This document shows positions 43,932-54,464 of a stretch of DNA of 64,000 nucleotides, piece after piece. Under the pieces are notes generated by a model. The model was given only the letters and a program-made list of their open reading frames with translations. It was not told where the DNA came from and ran no database searches. How positions within the stretch are numbered: the stretch's first letter is position 1; each line of letters opens with the position of its first letter. Origin of the DNA: Chionoecetes opilio (Eukaryota > Arthropoda > Malacostraca > Decapoda > Majidae); assembly GCA_016584305.1 (NCBI GenBank), contig JACEEZ010020495.1, positions 236,001 through 300,000 on the forward strand, written 5' to 3'. The position numbers and the translations under genes were made by a program.

Positions 43932-45253
43932 TGTATTTACCTAGTTTACCTAGTTGTAACATACAGGAAAAGAGCTATGCTCGTACTGTCCCGTCTCCAA
44001 ATCTACTATTATCCAGCTTGCCTTTGAAGTCCTGAATACTTTTTGCATTAATCACTTTTGCATCAAGGTTGTTCCAGGCTTCTATGCTTCTATAAGGGAA
44101 GCTGTATTTTTTTATATCCCTCTTGCATGTTGTCCTTTTCAATTTCTTCTCATGACCTCTTGCACTTCTATCGTCCCACACAAACAGATCTTCTCTGTCT
44201 ATTTTTTCCAGACCCTTGATGCTCTATACATTGCTATAAAATCTCCCCTTTCTCTTCTTTTCTCATGAGTTGGGAGTTTTAGTCTTGAAAGTCTTTCTTC
44301 ATATGGTAAATCTCTCAGGCTTGGAGCCATTTTTGTGGCTGCTCCTTGTATTCTCTCAATCTTCCTTATATCCTTCTTTTTATGTGGTGACCAAATCACT
44401 GCCGCATATTCCAACCTTGGTCGAATAAAAAATGTCATCAATTTCTTAATCATCTCTTCATCCAGATATTTGAATGTCATTCTTATATTCCTCAGCAACT
44501 GATATGTATCTCCTGTGATCTTGTTTATATGCTTCTCAGGTGACGAATTGTCCGTAATCCATACTCACAGATCTTTTTCAACCTTTGTTTTGAATATCCA
44601 TTCATTTCCCATCGAATACTTTCCTCTCTGTCTCTGTTTGCTACTGCCCACTTCCATCACTTTACACTTTTTAGCATTAAACTCCATTTCCCATAGTTGA
44701 CTCCATCTGAAAATCTTATCTAGATCCTTTTGTAAATCCTCACAGTTCTCTTTACTTTCTACTTTTCTTAGTAATTTAGCATCATCAGCGAATAAACTCA
44801 TATAACTGTTTACTCCTTCTGTCATATCATTTACATAGACCAAGAACTTCACTGGGGCCAATACTGATCCTTGAGGAACTCCACTTATCACACTGCACCA
44901 TTCTGACTTCTGATCTTTTATTACTGTTCTCATCTCTCTGTTGCTCAAAAAGTCTTCCATCCACTTCAGCAAACCACCCTTCAATCCTCCTACATGTTCT
45001 AGCTTCCAGAGCAGTCTCTTATGAGGTACCTTGTTAAATGCTTTCTTTAGGTCCAAGTATATGCAATCGACCCACCCCTCTCTTTCCTGTGTCACATCGA
45101 TCACTCTCGAGTAGAAGCTTAATAAATTCGATGTACATGACATTCCTCCTCTAAATCCAAACTGGCCACCTGCGAGTGTGTTTGTCTCTTCCAAATATTT
45201 CAACCATCTGTCCTTCACAATTTTTTCACACATTTTTGCCACTACACTTGTTA
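43932..45253 (-). mobile_element. LINE-A1 copy inserted in TIR-E copy 4
   Basis: The 3' end motif (ATTTACCTAGTTTACC) is at 43932, directly after CACCTGT of LINE-J. The 5' truncation is at about 45250, followed by CTGTGACCTGCC of LINE-J; CTGT is thus present on both sides as a short target duplication. It contains RT frames 45249-44565 and 44498-43975. Confidence 0.88.
44565..45249 (-). pseudogene. LINE-A1 reverse transcriptase, central part
   Basis: About 228 codons of open frame from the LTSVVAKMCEKIVKDRWLKY region. It contains GGQFGFRGGMSCTSNLLSFY, DCIYLDLKKAFNKVPHKRLL (first catalytic Asp; AFN where other copies have AFD), SGVPQGSVLAPVKFLVYVND and YMSLFADDAKLLRKVES with the FADD catalytic pair. 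It ends in the QRGKYSMGNEWIFKTKVEKD segment. Truncated at the N-side by 5' truncation; a stop and frame change separate it from the C-terminal frame at 44498-43975. Confidence 0.92.
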
Positions 45254-45594
45254 ACTGTGACCTGCCCACCCTGCTGGCGGCGGCTGGCGTCCACCCCTCC
45301 CGTACCTTCCTGAGGAAGAGAGGTCAACTATAGCGCCTGTGAAAGCATCATAGGACATCACAAGGGCTCATAGTGTTCCCCAAGGAATCCTCGCAGCCCT
45401 AAAAACAAAAACAAAGTGACGTAAAAGTCCGCGGCAGGGAAGTTGATATTGGCGGTTGCCGGACAGTAAATACTCGAGTAGGAAAAATGTCCGGGGGTGT
45501 GTAATGGCCTTGGACTGTTGCAATTCCCGGACTTTTGCGGTTCCCGGACCAGTGCTCCCCCCTATTAGTCCGGGAAAATGAGAGTTGTGTGTGT

Positions 45595-45602
45595 ATATAT
45601 AT

Positions 45603-45682
<80 letters not shown>

Positions 45683-45688
45683 TATATA
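45595..45688. repeat. (TA)n with TATTATA interruptions
   Basis: TA array between TIR-E copies 4 and 5. Confidence 0.95.
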
Positions 45689-45766
45689 CACACACAAACC
45701 TCGATTTCCCGGATATCGGATTTGCCGGACAAAATCCGAGGTCCGGGGATATGTCAGTCTCGGGCA

Positions 45767-45823
<57 letters not shown>

Positions 45824-46438
45824 GTTGAAATGCCTGGTCCTGTTCGTAAATTGACGAAGTTGTCCGGCGGTCCGAGCGTCGCCTGTCACCACTGGTCAGT
45901 GTCCGCGCCTCCCGCCAGGTGGCAGCATGCTCAGCATTCGTATTGTTTACATTTGGGGACAACATTCACGGTTCACCTGCACAGCCTCCGTCAGTCACCT
46001 GACTCCCACTGCCCCTGGTGCAAGAACATTTCTGAGACTATTGAACACTTTCTGCTGCCTCCCGCCAGGTGGCAGCATGCTCAGCGGTCGTATTGTTTAC
46101 ATTTGGGCACACGACACTCATGGTTCACCTGCACAGCCTCCGTTAGTCCCCTGACCCCCACTGCCCCTGGTGCAGGAACGTCTCTTGAGACTATTGAACA
46201 CTTTCTGCTGCCTTCCGCCACGTGGCTGCATGCTCAGCGGACGTAAAAGTCCGCGGCGGGGTAGTTGATATTGACGGTTGCCGGACAGTAAATACTAGAG
46301 TAGGATAAACGTCCGGGGGTGGGTAATGGCATCGGACTTTTTATTTTTTTTATTTTTTTTTATTTTACACTTGCAATTCCCGGACTTTTGCGGTTCCCGG
46401 ACCAGTGCTCCCCCCTATTAGTCCGGGAAATCGAGGTT

Positions 46439-46444
<6 letters not shown>
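45689..46444. mobile_element. TIR-E copy 5, two tandem units
   Basis: Both termini present (CACACAAACCTCGATTTCCC and inverse). A T-run of about 48 lies at 45771-45820. Repeat units start at 45907 and 46057, with a partial unit at 46210 (periods 150 and 153). The LINE-J 3' UTR is absent, as in copies 1 and 2. Confidence 0.86.
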
Positions 46445-46524
<80 letters not shown>

Positions 46525-46533
46525 ATATATATA
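46445..46533. repeat. (TA)n microsatellite
   Basis: TA array between TIR-E copy 5 and TIR-C copy 4. Confidence 0.95.
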
Positions 46534-48200
46534 CAGAACCCTCCCGAGTTTTGCGCTTGCTTTCTTCCCAAGGCATAGCGCGAAAGTCGCGGATCGCGAA
46601 ACTTGGGTATTGAAAACACTGTAAAAATGCTTATTTAGTTCGGTGCGAGGTACGTACCTACTGGATTTTACAGTTTATAGACTTACTTTTTCCCCCAAAG
46701 AATATCCTGAAAATGCCCCAAGCCCTGTCCACCCAGCAGTGAATGGGTACCGGGTGTTAGCCAAGGGTTTGTGACCCGCCTCCCGGTGTGGTGGCCAACA
46801 CTACGTAGAGGAGAGGAGGAGGAGAGGAGCTTGAGCTTGAGCTTGAGTTGGGAGTCACCCAGCGGATGCTGTCGGTGAAGCCCTTAGTCCGGCGTTCTCC
46901 CACACACTTATTCTGTTTCTACGAACGATACTTAATCTTGATATTACAGATGGCCTATTCTTCATAGCCCAGGCCTTTGAACCGGTGTTGCATAAAATAA
47001 GTAACACCTCGAAATAAGTAGCACCTGACCTCACCCCCCGCCGATCCTTACTTATTTACCACAAAATACTCCTTTGTAAGTGATTAACAAGGACGTGTGT
47101 GGTACTGTGGATGCTGGAGGTACTGGAGGAGACAGGAGAGAACAGAGGAAGGCATTGAAGGTACCGTAGAGAAGGGAGGAAAAAATTACACTACCCTCCA
47201 AAGTTACGCGCTTGCTTTCTTCCGAAGTCATATTGCTAAACTCGAGGTATTGAAAACACTGAAAAAATGCTGACTGTATTTTACGGCTTATTTGACGCAC
47301 TTTTTCCCCTAAAAAATATCGTGAAAAATACTCATGCGTCTTCCAAGATGAATGTTGTAGAACAGTGCTATTCAACCTGAGCGGACGGTCCACCCTAAGG
47401 TGGACGAGACTAAGTGAGGGGTGGATGGCTGTCTTTTGGTGGACAGGTGGGTGGACGAGATCATGCCCACTTGTCAGTATAGATCAGTGTTTTTCTGATT
47501 TTGAAGTCTTTGATACCTATATGAGAGATTGTGGCTGAGAACATGATGATGGTATGCAGACAGCAGAACAGACACTGGAGGTACGAATGTCCCACTTGAT
47601 TACCAGACACCTTACTTTGATGCAGGAAAACCTTGACTTATATTTCAAAGATACCTGACCTCCAACATATGGATGCTTACTCCCTTTTCAGATGATGGAA
47701 CTGATCATTCTGATGCCCTATTGCAGCTTTGAGTATAATTTTCTCAAAAAGCAGCTTTCAAAACATTTGGCCATTCCATGCATTTCTGGGTTGCCCTGCT
47801 TGATACTCAGGATTTTTTTATTTTTTTTATTTTTTTATTGGAGCTATAGCACCTGTAGGCTTATGGAGAGTCTTGATGTTGGTCGATCTCGCCCGTTAGT
47901 GGCGCAGGCTGGATTTTTATAGTGACACTTTTGGTCTTAGATGAAGATCCCGTTTTCTATGATGTTTGGATCTTCAGTCAGGATCATGCAGCCTCTAGAG
48001 CAGTGGTTCTTAACCTGAGTTTGATCGAACCCAGGGGTTCGGTGAGCCAGTCTCAGGGGTTCGGCGGAGGCCCTCCGAAACACATTGCAATTTTGCTATT
48101 ATTGTAATACCGGATTATTCATCAGAATAAATTATACGCAAGATGAACATAAATTCAAGCAGTGCGGTGAAGGGAGATTTGTGTGTGCATGTTTATGCGT

Positions 48201-49937
48201 CCAAGGTGGGCACCGCAAACGAAAATCCACTTTCCCAAACGCAAGTCCGCAAACCATGATCCATACTTTCCGGAACCGCAAGTCTGCAAATTTCTTGAAG
48301 TTTGCACTTCCGGAATCGCTAGTCGGCACATCCGCAAGCCAATTACGTGATATTTTCCCTGCATAAAATGCAAAAATAAACGTAAAGCTCTCTTTAGTAC
48401 TAAATTAATTAATTTCTTACCAAATCACTTTTTGTCAATTGATATATATTAGTATTTGTTTCATACTTACCCCTCAGCGCCCCACATATGATATAAGCTC
48501 ACATTTCACCCCCCCCTCATTGTGACTCAATTGATCAACAAACTAAGGGGTAATAATTAGAATAAGTACACTGCACTCCAAATTATGTTTCATTGATATG
48601 ATATCCGGCCCTTAACCCCAGACTCCTCTGGTGACAGTTCCATCTTGAGCTGGTCCATGTTTCCCTTCATGAAGACCAATCTCAAAATTATTGGAGGACA
48701 GACTCTCTCTTTTGGCCTTTATGACATCCGACCTTTGGGAGAACAGTTTATCCACGGGTACGGAGCTGGGTATGGCCGTGTTGTACTTAACAAACACATC
48801 ATCCAGGTTCCTCTCCCTCCGACTGACCTACAGTGTTGCGCACAGTCACATCCCTCCCGTGAACTTCCTCCTCATACTGATGAGGAACACCAGCACATCG
48901 TCTACAGCAGCAACCAGCCGGGACTTGGCTACTCCTGTAGGAGTGATGGAGGGCGTAGTGGGCGCCATAGTAATCAAGGTGCGGCATACACCATCGTATG
49001 GCAGAGGTCAGACGGCACAAAATTGTTTGCGCAGCACGAGGGATGGCGGTTAACTCACACCTCGGCCTAGCGATAATGCAGGGTCAATACTGTCGCCTCA
49101 CCACCGTAATGCACTAATTCACTGACAACACACTCCTTGCAAGTAATATTTAGCTCTACAGCAGGGCCATGGTCACTGCAAGCAAATAACACTGTCGCCA
49201 ACACACGTAGAATACACACCTTTTGGTATGCTCGCCGTGTCCATATCACTGGTTTATGACCCTCTGACCTTCCTCTCCTTGCTCTAAATATGCGCATATT
49301 ATATACGAAAATGTGTCAGTAAGATGATAGCTGGGTTAGTTTTTCTAAACATCTTGCAGTTATTTCATAATCTTGGGTGAGGGCACACGATAATAGAATA
49401 GATGACTGAGTCGGCGAGGGACACGTGATGTCAGAGCCGAGCCCGCCTACGCCAAACATTGTTTCTAGTATCTACTGATCTTGGATCTCACCTAACAAAG
49501 TTTACAGTAACATCTAAGATATTTCAATGATATCATAACATCACACATATATAATGTTTATATGAGTTTCAACCAAAGATATGGTAAAAAATCCCATCAT
49601 ACCTACAAAGCGAGGCAGGAAGGTGTTTTGGAGATATACGTACGTACTTCGTCTATGAATGCTCACTGATAACTGCGGTCAAGGTTGACTGGTGGGAAAG
49701 CAGCCTCTCTTAGCGTATCCCACTCACCCTGGACATTGCGCTTGGCTGCGCAGGAATCGTGTTCAAACTCCCCACGGCCACTTGATAATTTGCGGACATA
49801 TTTGCGTCTGCGGCAGTACTTCTGCAAACACAAATTCGTAACTTTTTACTTTTCCGCAAATTCGTAAACGAATTCAGACTAACGTAATTTTTGGACGTTG
49901 CGGTTTGCAGAAGTGTTTGCGGATGTGCCCACCTCTG
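48201..49937 (-). mobile_element. hAT-3 element, nested in hAT-2
   Basis: Ends with inverse termini: CAAGGTGGGCACCGCAAACG on the left, and CAGAGGTGGGCACATCCGCA as the reverse complement of the right. Many CCGCAAAT/GCGTTTGCG-type subterminal repeats. Target duplication is degraded. Carries a hAT C-terminal dimerisation motif (48797-48612, minus). Partial relatives at 15623, 33.6, 54.8, 57.3 and 58 kb. Confidence 0.82.
48612..48806 (-). pseudogene. hAT-3 transposase C-terminal dimerisation remnant
   Basis: Minus strand reads LDDVFVKYNTAIPSSVPVDK, then LFSQRSDVIKAKRESLSSNN and FEIGL before drifting. It matches the conserved '-y-T-iPSSapVERLFS-----i---R--Ls---fE-l' C-terminal motif of hAT transposases, with VDKLFS for VERLFS. 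Upstream catalytic parts are not in frame or not recognised. The remnant lies near the 3' terminus of the element, as expected for its orientation. Confidence 0.82.
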
Positions 49938-49939
49938 GA

Positions 49940-50002
<63 letters not shown>

Positions 50003-50006
50003 GTGC

Positions 50007-50057
<51 letters not shown>
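49940..50057. repeat. (GT)n microsatellite, about 55 units
   Basis: Two blocks separated by TTGTGCGTGTGTTT. It abuts the LINE-A1 3' end at 50058, so the LINE entered this array or extended it. Confidence 0.95.
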
Positions 50058-50058
<1 letters not shown>

Positions 50059-50760
50059 ACCTAGTTGTATTTACCTAGTTGTAACATACAGGAAAAGAGC
50101 TATGCTCGTACTGTCCCATCTCCAAATCTACTATCATCCAGTTTGCCTTTGAAGTCCTGAATACTTCTTGCATTAATCACTTCTGCATCAAGGTTGTTCC
50201 AGGCTTCTATGCTTCTATACGGGAAGATGTATTTTTTTATATCCCTCTTGTATGTTGTCCTTTTCAATTTCTTCTCATGACCTCTTGTACTTCTGTTGTC
50301 CCACACAAACAGATCTTCTCTATCAATTTTTTCCAGACCCATTGATGTTATACACTGCTATAAAATCTCCCCTTTCTCTTCTTTTCTCAAGTGTTGGGAG
50401 TTTTAGTCTTGAAAGTCTTTCTTCATATGGTAAATCTCTCAGGTTTAGAGCCATTTTTGTGGCTGCTCTTTGTATTCTCTCAATCTTCCTTATATCCTTC
50501 TTTTTATGTGGTGACCAAATCACTGCCGCATATTCTAACCTTGGTCGAATCAGAGATGTTATCAATTTCTTGATCATCTCTTCATCCAGATATTTGAATG
50601 CCATTCTTATATTCCTCAGCAACTGATATGTATCTCCTGTGATCTTGTTTATATGCTTCTCTGGTGACAAATTGTCCTTAATCCATACTCCCAGATCTTT
50701 TTCGACCTTTGTTTTGATTATCCATTCATTTCCCATCGAATACTTTCCTCTCTGTCTCTT
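50058..50760 (-). mobile_element. LINE-A1 3' fragment, nested in hAT-2
   Basis: The 3' end (two copies of the TACCTAGTTGTATT motif at 50058-50090) lies against (GT)n. Frames 50760-50342 and 50342-50100 cover the RT C-terminal region SPEKHINKITGDTYQLLRNI through IEAWNNLDAEVINARSIQDF, broken by one frame change at about 50345. 5'-truncated at a second (GT)n (50761-50783). Confidence 0.9.
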
Positions 50761-50783
50761 TGTGTGTGTGTGTGTGTGTGTGT

Positions 50784-51262
50784 TCGCACGCCTCTCTTGC
50801 TTCCGAGCAGAGTCGTACATAGGGAGGTATGGGGGGAACTCGGCCATGGCCCCTAATTTTGTCCCAAAGGGACAAAAATTGGTTTGCCTTTGAATATCAG
50901 ATTAGTGCAATATATCCCTTCTGAGGTCTTACAATGCCCCTAAAAATGCTTGATTTAAAAAAAAAATCCTAACTCCCTCCTCAGATCCCACAGCTGTAGA
51001 GGTTCGCTCCGCTCCGTCCCCCTCCCTTGAAACAATCCTGGATTCACCCCGGTGCCCCCATTCTCTTTCGAAGGACCTATATACGTCACTGCTGCCGATT
51101 CCTTCCTTCCTTTTTATTATCCAAATACACTCTTGAATTTTGAAGCAATTTATATTCAATTTTTGTATTAATCTTGTTTTTCCGTCCCATATTTGAGGGT
51201 TCGGCTAGTGTGCGGAAGTTTTCGTTAGGGTTCGACGCCTCTGAAAAGGTTAAGAACCACTG
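50784..51262. other. hAT-2 right-hand interior, no coding recognised
   Basis: After a short (GT)n, sequence with a small palindrome (TTTTGTCCCAAAGGGACAAAAA at about 50855-50880) leads to the hAT-2 right terminus. No protein similarity was recognised. Confidence 0.55.
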
Positions 51263-52615
51263 CTCGAGAGATTCTCCGTCACACTCGCAATCGAAGACTG
51301 GGTAATTGCTGTATGCGGGTTTATTTCAGCCACTCGACGATGGATTTGACAGTTGCTCCTTGGTGGGACTTGAACTCGGTACCTTCTTCTCCCCTACCAG
51401 GCTCTTGAAAGAGTTGCCCCCGGCAGGATTCGAACTCGGAACATTGAGTTCAGCACTCCAAGACGCTAACCACTTGGCCACCGCCTCCCCAAAAAAGGGG
51501 AGTGGACGGTAATACAAGTGGTAATACAAGGAGTTAGCTTAGCAGGCAACAGCCATATTTGTGCAGATGCCAACATTATATCTGTGTGAGCAAGGTTTCT
51601 CAAGCTGTTTTAATCAAGGCATAAGAAAAGGAATGCCATTCCGAATTTGGATCCTATCATGCGGGTTGCACTTAAAACTCATCTGTTGCCTCGATATAAG
51701 CTGATAGCAGACACATTTCAACAGCAGCCAGGCCACAGTTTTTAGTTTCTTGAGGGAAAATGCTTTGTTTTCTGGATTACCAAATATAACGCATTTTATG
51801 TGCAATTTTACTTAAGTTTCACGAAGAGAAATGCATTTGCTGTGGAATTCATAAGCTATGTTTAATTTTTTAATTTTTTAATTTATAGTTTTAGATTGCA
51901 GGTGTTACTATACAGAAGAATATGTAAACTGTAAATAGAAAATGAATTAAACTACTTTGTCCTGCATATACATTTGTAGAATGATATAATCTATATATGA
52001 TATAGTATATTTACAATATCAAGAGCCGTGAGATTTTAGAGATTTAAAAAAATCGAGGTAGACAGCTTTTACCAAATCACCACTAGGGGTGGACGACATC
52101 AAAAAAGGTTGAAGAGCACTGTTGTAGAAGGTTAGCTTGATAGCTATTCAATTTAGGCTCTTATATGATGTAGCCTCTGTACTTACCTGTTACAAGTATT
52201 TCAAATACCATAAGACCTTCAAATCAACTAATCTGTCCTCTCGCTGTGATGTTTACTAAGGTACTGGCGGGAGCTATTCTTCCTCAGCAGATTGGCGCCA
52301 ACAGCTCCAACTATCATCTGCTAGTGTTGATGTATCATTTACCACCAGGCTGTCACACGTATCACAAGCTCTTTTCAATCCTGGAAATTATCGCATACAC
52401 GCTAGAAGTTGTATGATACGCCAAAAAACAGAGCAGCAGAAAGACACTACCGCCGACCTTCCAGTTGAGTTGGACCACCGCCTACTGAGAAAATTGGTAG
52501 ATTTTACTACCACATATTGGTAGCAAATCTTTTTTTCTTTGTTTTTCTTAAGAATTTCTTTCCAAAATCAGGGTGCGTCTTCCAAGATGCAGCTTCTAAT
52601 AAGCCGTAAAATACA

Positions 52616-53256
52616 TTATTTATTCCGGTTGGTGAAGAACTTTATTTTTTTTCCCACCTTATTCCCTTGCTATCATGCAATATAGGGGAAGAATGCTCTT
52701 GTAAAGACAAAAAAATAGGATACAAACTTTATTGGAAACTAAAAAAAAAAAAAAATTGAAAATCATTGACAGTTAATTTCCTTACTCTGGAGCATGGTCC
52801 TCTAGCACAAAGCCTACAAATGTGTTGCCCAAATCCTCGGGGGCTACATTATCATACTCAAACAGATCATCTTCATCTCTTTCAGCAACAACAGCAGGTG
52901 GTGTGTCCGAGTGTGTGTTACTGAAATATCGTGTGATCAAAGCTTGTCAGCTTTTCATTCGTGTTTGGTACAATTGTTCATATGCATCTAAACCCTTCTG
53001 AACTGCGTGGATGGATGTCTCACGTCGGTCAGAATTAGAATAGAAACTGCAACCACATCTCTTACAGTGCCACTCCTTCATTTCCTGACATCATTAGTGA
53101 CTACAAGCTCGTTTAGGACACTGGTGAAAGAAGATAACCAACGCATGTGAATACGGTCAGCAAACTGAGGGAGTCTAAGGCAGCGCACATGATGCCAACG
53201 GTAGGAAGACGTGTCCCGTGCATGTACGAAGCAGCGCGAAGCTTGGGGAGATAATG
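52616..53256 (-). pseudogene. Unassigned C-terminal ORF remnant inside TIR-C copy 5
   Basis: From about 53087 the minus strand reads EMKEWHCKRCGCSFYSNSDR, then IHAVQKGLDAYEQLYQTRMK, one in-frame stop, QALITRYFSNTHSD and finally DEDDLFEYDNVAPEDLGN with TFVGFVLEDHAPE before a stop at 52784-52782. The acidic tail and 'LITRYF' text resemble the ends of some pogo/Tigger-like transposases, but the C-x2-C-x-C group is unusual and I do not assign a family. As it lies in TIR-C-specific sequence it may be the only coding relic of that family. Confidence 0.5.
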
Positions 53257-53824
53257 CGCGAAAGTCGGGATGGTACGAATTTTGGACTCTGTGCGAAACT
53301 CGAGGATCGCGAAACTCGGATAGCGTGAAACTCGGGAGGGTACTGTAGTGTAGTGATTAGTTAGTAAGAGCAAGGCATTGAGTGATCTAGCTCTGTACAC
53401 GTTTTATGTCTATGTTATGTTATGTTTTATGTCTGTCTCTCTCGATTCGTCTTCTTCTTGTGACCTCTTGACGCTTAGTATCGCTTCATAGGTTCTCTTC
53501 AAACTTCGTCTCCTTTGTTAACAGATTTGTCAACTCTTCCCTTGTCTATTTCACCTGGGATACTAAAATATTTTCATTTGTTTTGGTCTGAGTGAGTGAG
53601 GGCGTCAGCTGATGGTTGTGTGACAGTGTTATACGGCAATAACACTGTCACAATGCCTTCCTCTCTTCTCTCCTGTCTCCTCCAGTACCTCCAGAAACCA
53701 CAGTACCACACACGTCATGGTTAATCACTTATAAAAGAGTATTTTGTGGTAAATAAGTAAGGAACAGCGGGGGTGTAAGGTAAGGTGCTACTTATTTTGA
53801 GGTGTTACCTATCTTATTTAATTA

Positions 53825-54127
53825 CCCTTGATGAGGGCTGTAAAATCCACTTAAAATCTTTCTCTGCACCGTCGAGTGGCCTAAGAACACCCACACGCTG
53901 CCCATTAACTCTACCTTCGATTGCGAGGGCATCAGAGGACACAGGGGGTGGCATGAGCATCTAATCACAGGCGTCACTATAGACATTATGTCTGCATCGC
54001 CACGGGCGAGGGCTAACCATCACAGCCCTCAAGTGAACCTCCAGGGCCTACCATCCCACCCCTGGAGCTTACGGCCTAACGGCGCTGTAGGCACACACAC
54101 ACACCTAAAAAAAAAAAAAAAAAAAAA
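53825..54127 (+). mobile_element. SINE-S copy 10 with (CA)n and poly-A
   Basis: Longer-subfamily body (ATGAGGGCTGTAAAATCCAC to GGCGCTGTAGG) without the tRNA head, then (CA)n (54091-54105) and a poly-A run. Nested in TIR-C copy 4. Confidence 0.86.
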
Positions 54128-54252
54128 TGTGTACGAAGTAGCGCAAAACTCGGGGATATAATGCGCGAAAGTCGGGATGGTAAGAATTTAGGACTCAGCG
54201 CGAAACTCGAGGATCGCGAAACTCGCATAGCGTGAAACTCGGGAGGGTACTG

Positions 54253-54464
54253 TATATGTATACAGCTTGCGTTTTCAGTTAACTTGAGGCCCTTTTCATA
54301 AGCCGGCTTGCCCAGCTGGCGCAAGCCATGACAAGGGTGAGTGAGGTGGGGCACGGCGGCTGCGTGTCCCCGCGGAGGTGGAGTGAGGGTGGCATGAGGA
54401 GGGGAACGGCAGTAGAGACCGAGCAGTTCTCGTCCATTATTACCCCCCAAAAAAATCATGTATT
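54253..54464. other. No gene seen
   Basis: GC-rich flank right of the nested stack. Nothing recognised. Confidence 0.35.

Larger units (their letters stand above)
42923..45592. mobile_element. TIR-E copy 4, five-unit array split by LINE-A1
   Basis: Left terminus CACACAACCCTCGTTTTCCC. Repeat units start at 43094, 43254, 43406, 43558 and 43710 (periods 160, 152, 152, 152). The last unit runs on into intact LINE-J (CAGTGTCCGCGCTTCC at about 43864). This is interrupted at 43932 by a LINE-A1, resumes at about 45252 with the LINE-J ORF2 end and 3' UTR plus an A-rich tail, then the element's 3' half and right terminus (GGGAAAATGAGAGTTGTGT). Confidence 0.87.
48001..51262. mobile_element. hAT-2 element in SINE-S copy 9
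   Basis: Ends CAGTGGTTCTTAACCTGAGT and, as the reverse complement of the right, CAGTGGTTCTTAACCTTTTC. Target duplication CTCTAGAG (47993-48000) versus CTCGAGAG (51263-51270), one mismatch. The CAGTGGTTCTTAACC terminus is widespread in hAT elements. The interior contains hAT-3, (GT)n and a LINE-A1 fragment. No transposase of its own was recognised. Confidence 0.88.
47843..51490 (-). mobile_element. SINE-S copy 9, split by hAT-2
   Basis: The body 3' part (47843-48000) and body plus tRNA head (51263-51490) are two halves of one minus-strand SINE. Removing 48001-51270 restores the GGATCATGCAGCC...CACTCGCAATCG order. The head shows A box TGGCCAAGTGGTTAGCG and B box GAGTTCGAATCC. An extra B-box-like block (GACTTGAACTCGGTACC) lies just inside, so this is a divergent subfamily. 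It interrupts the hAT-1 transposase. Confidence 0.85.
47520..51745 (+). pseudogene. hAT-1 transposase C-terminal half, split and frameshifted
   Basis: Plus strand, several frames. First part: TRHLTLMQENLDLYFKDT, then WMLTPFSDDGTDHSDALLQL, then QKAAFKTFGHSMHFWVALLD (about 47588-47825). Second part after the SINE stack: QMPTLYLCEQGFS, then RKGMPF/RNAIPNLDPI and MRVALKTHLLPRYKLIADT (about 51560-51725). This is the 'W..NPF....LP..Q.EL..L' and 'LCE.GFS....IK.R.RNRL....LRVALS...PR...I' order of ZBED5/SCAND3-like hAT transposases, ending in the C-terminal dimerisation region. Only a decayed relic remains. Confidence 0.83.
47363..52121 (+). mobile_element. hAT-1 element, perfect 8-bp target duplication
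   Basis: TTGTAGAA at 47355-47362 is repeated at 52122-52129. Ends: CAGTGCTATTCAACCTGAGC on the left, and CAGTGCTCTTCAACCTTTTT as the reverse complement of the right. Remnants of a hAT transposase flank an internal SINE-S stack. 4759 bp in all, of which about 1.1 kb is its own. Confidence 0.92.
47271..52613 (+). mobile_element. TIR-K copy, nested in TIR-C copy 5, split by hAT-1
   Basis: The left part 47271-47362 (CTGTATTTTACGGCTTATTT, GTCTTCCAAGATGAATGTTG) and right part 52122-52613 (GGTTAGCTTGATAGCTATTC, GATTGGCGCCAACAGCTCC, AAGCCGTAAAATAC) form one ordinary TIR-K copy once hAT-1 is removed. They join at TGTTGTAGAAGGTTAGC, as in the uninterrupted 41.77-kb copy. Confidence 0.85.
47189..53345 (+). 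mobile_element. TIR-C copy 5, nested in copy 4
   Basis: Starts CACTACCCTCCAAAGTTACG after TA and ends GTGAAACTCGGGAGGGTACTG before TA (53346-53347). Its own sequence is split at AAAAATGC | TTATTTATTCCGG (47268/52615), text that is continuous in TIR-C copy 1 at about 1735. The intervening 5.3 kb is a TIR-K copy. Confidence 0.8.
46534..54252 (+). mobile_element. TIR-C copy 4, outermost element of a nested stack
   Basis: The left terminus CAGAACCCTCCCGAGTTTTG after TA and the right terminus ending AACTCGGGAGGGTACTG before TA (54253-54254) delimit an element whose own sequence is 46534-47186 and 53348-54252. The right part includes SINE-S copy 10 (53825-54127). Blocks GGAGACAGGAGAGAACAGAG (left) and, inverted, 53670-53700 (right) both belong to the family interior. 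Confidence 0.75.

Noticed and set aside
51395..51490. Possible tRNA gene on the minus strand
   Set aside because: It is the head of SINE-S copy 9; the 3' half of a tRNA is replaced by SINE body.
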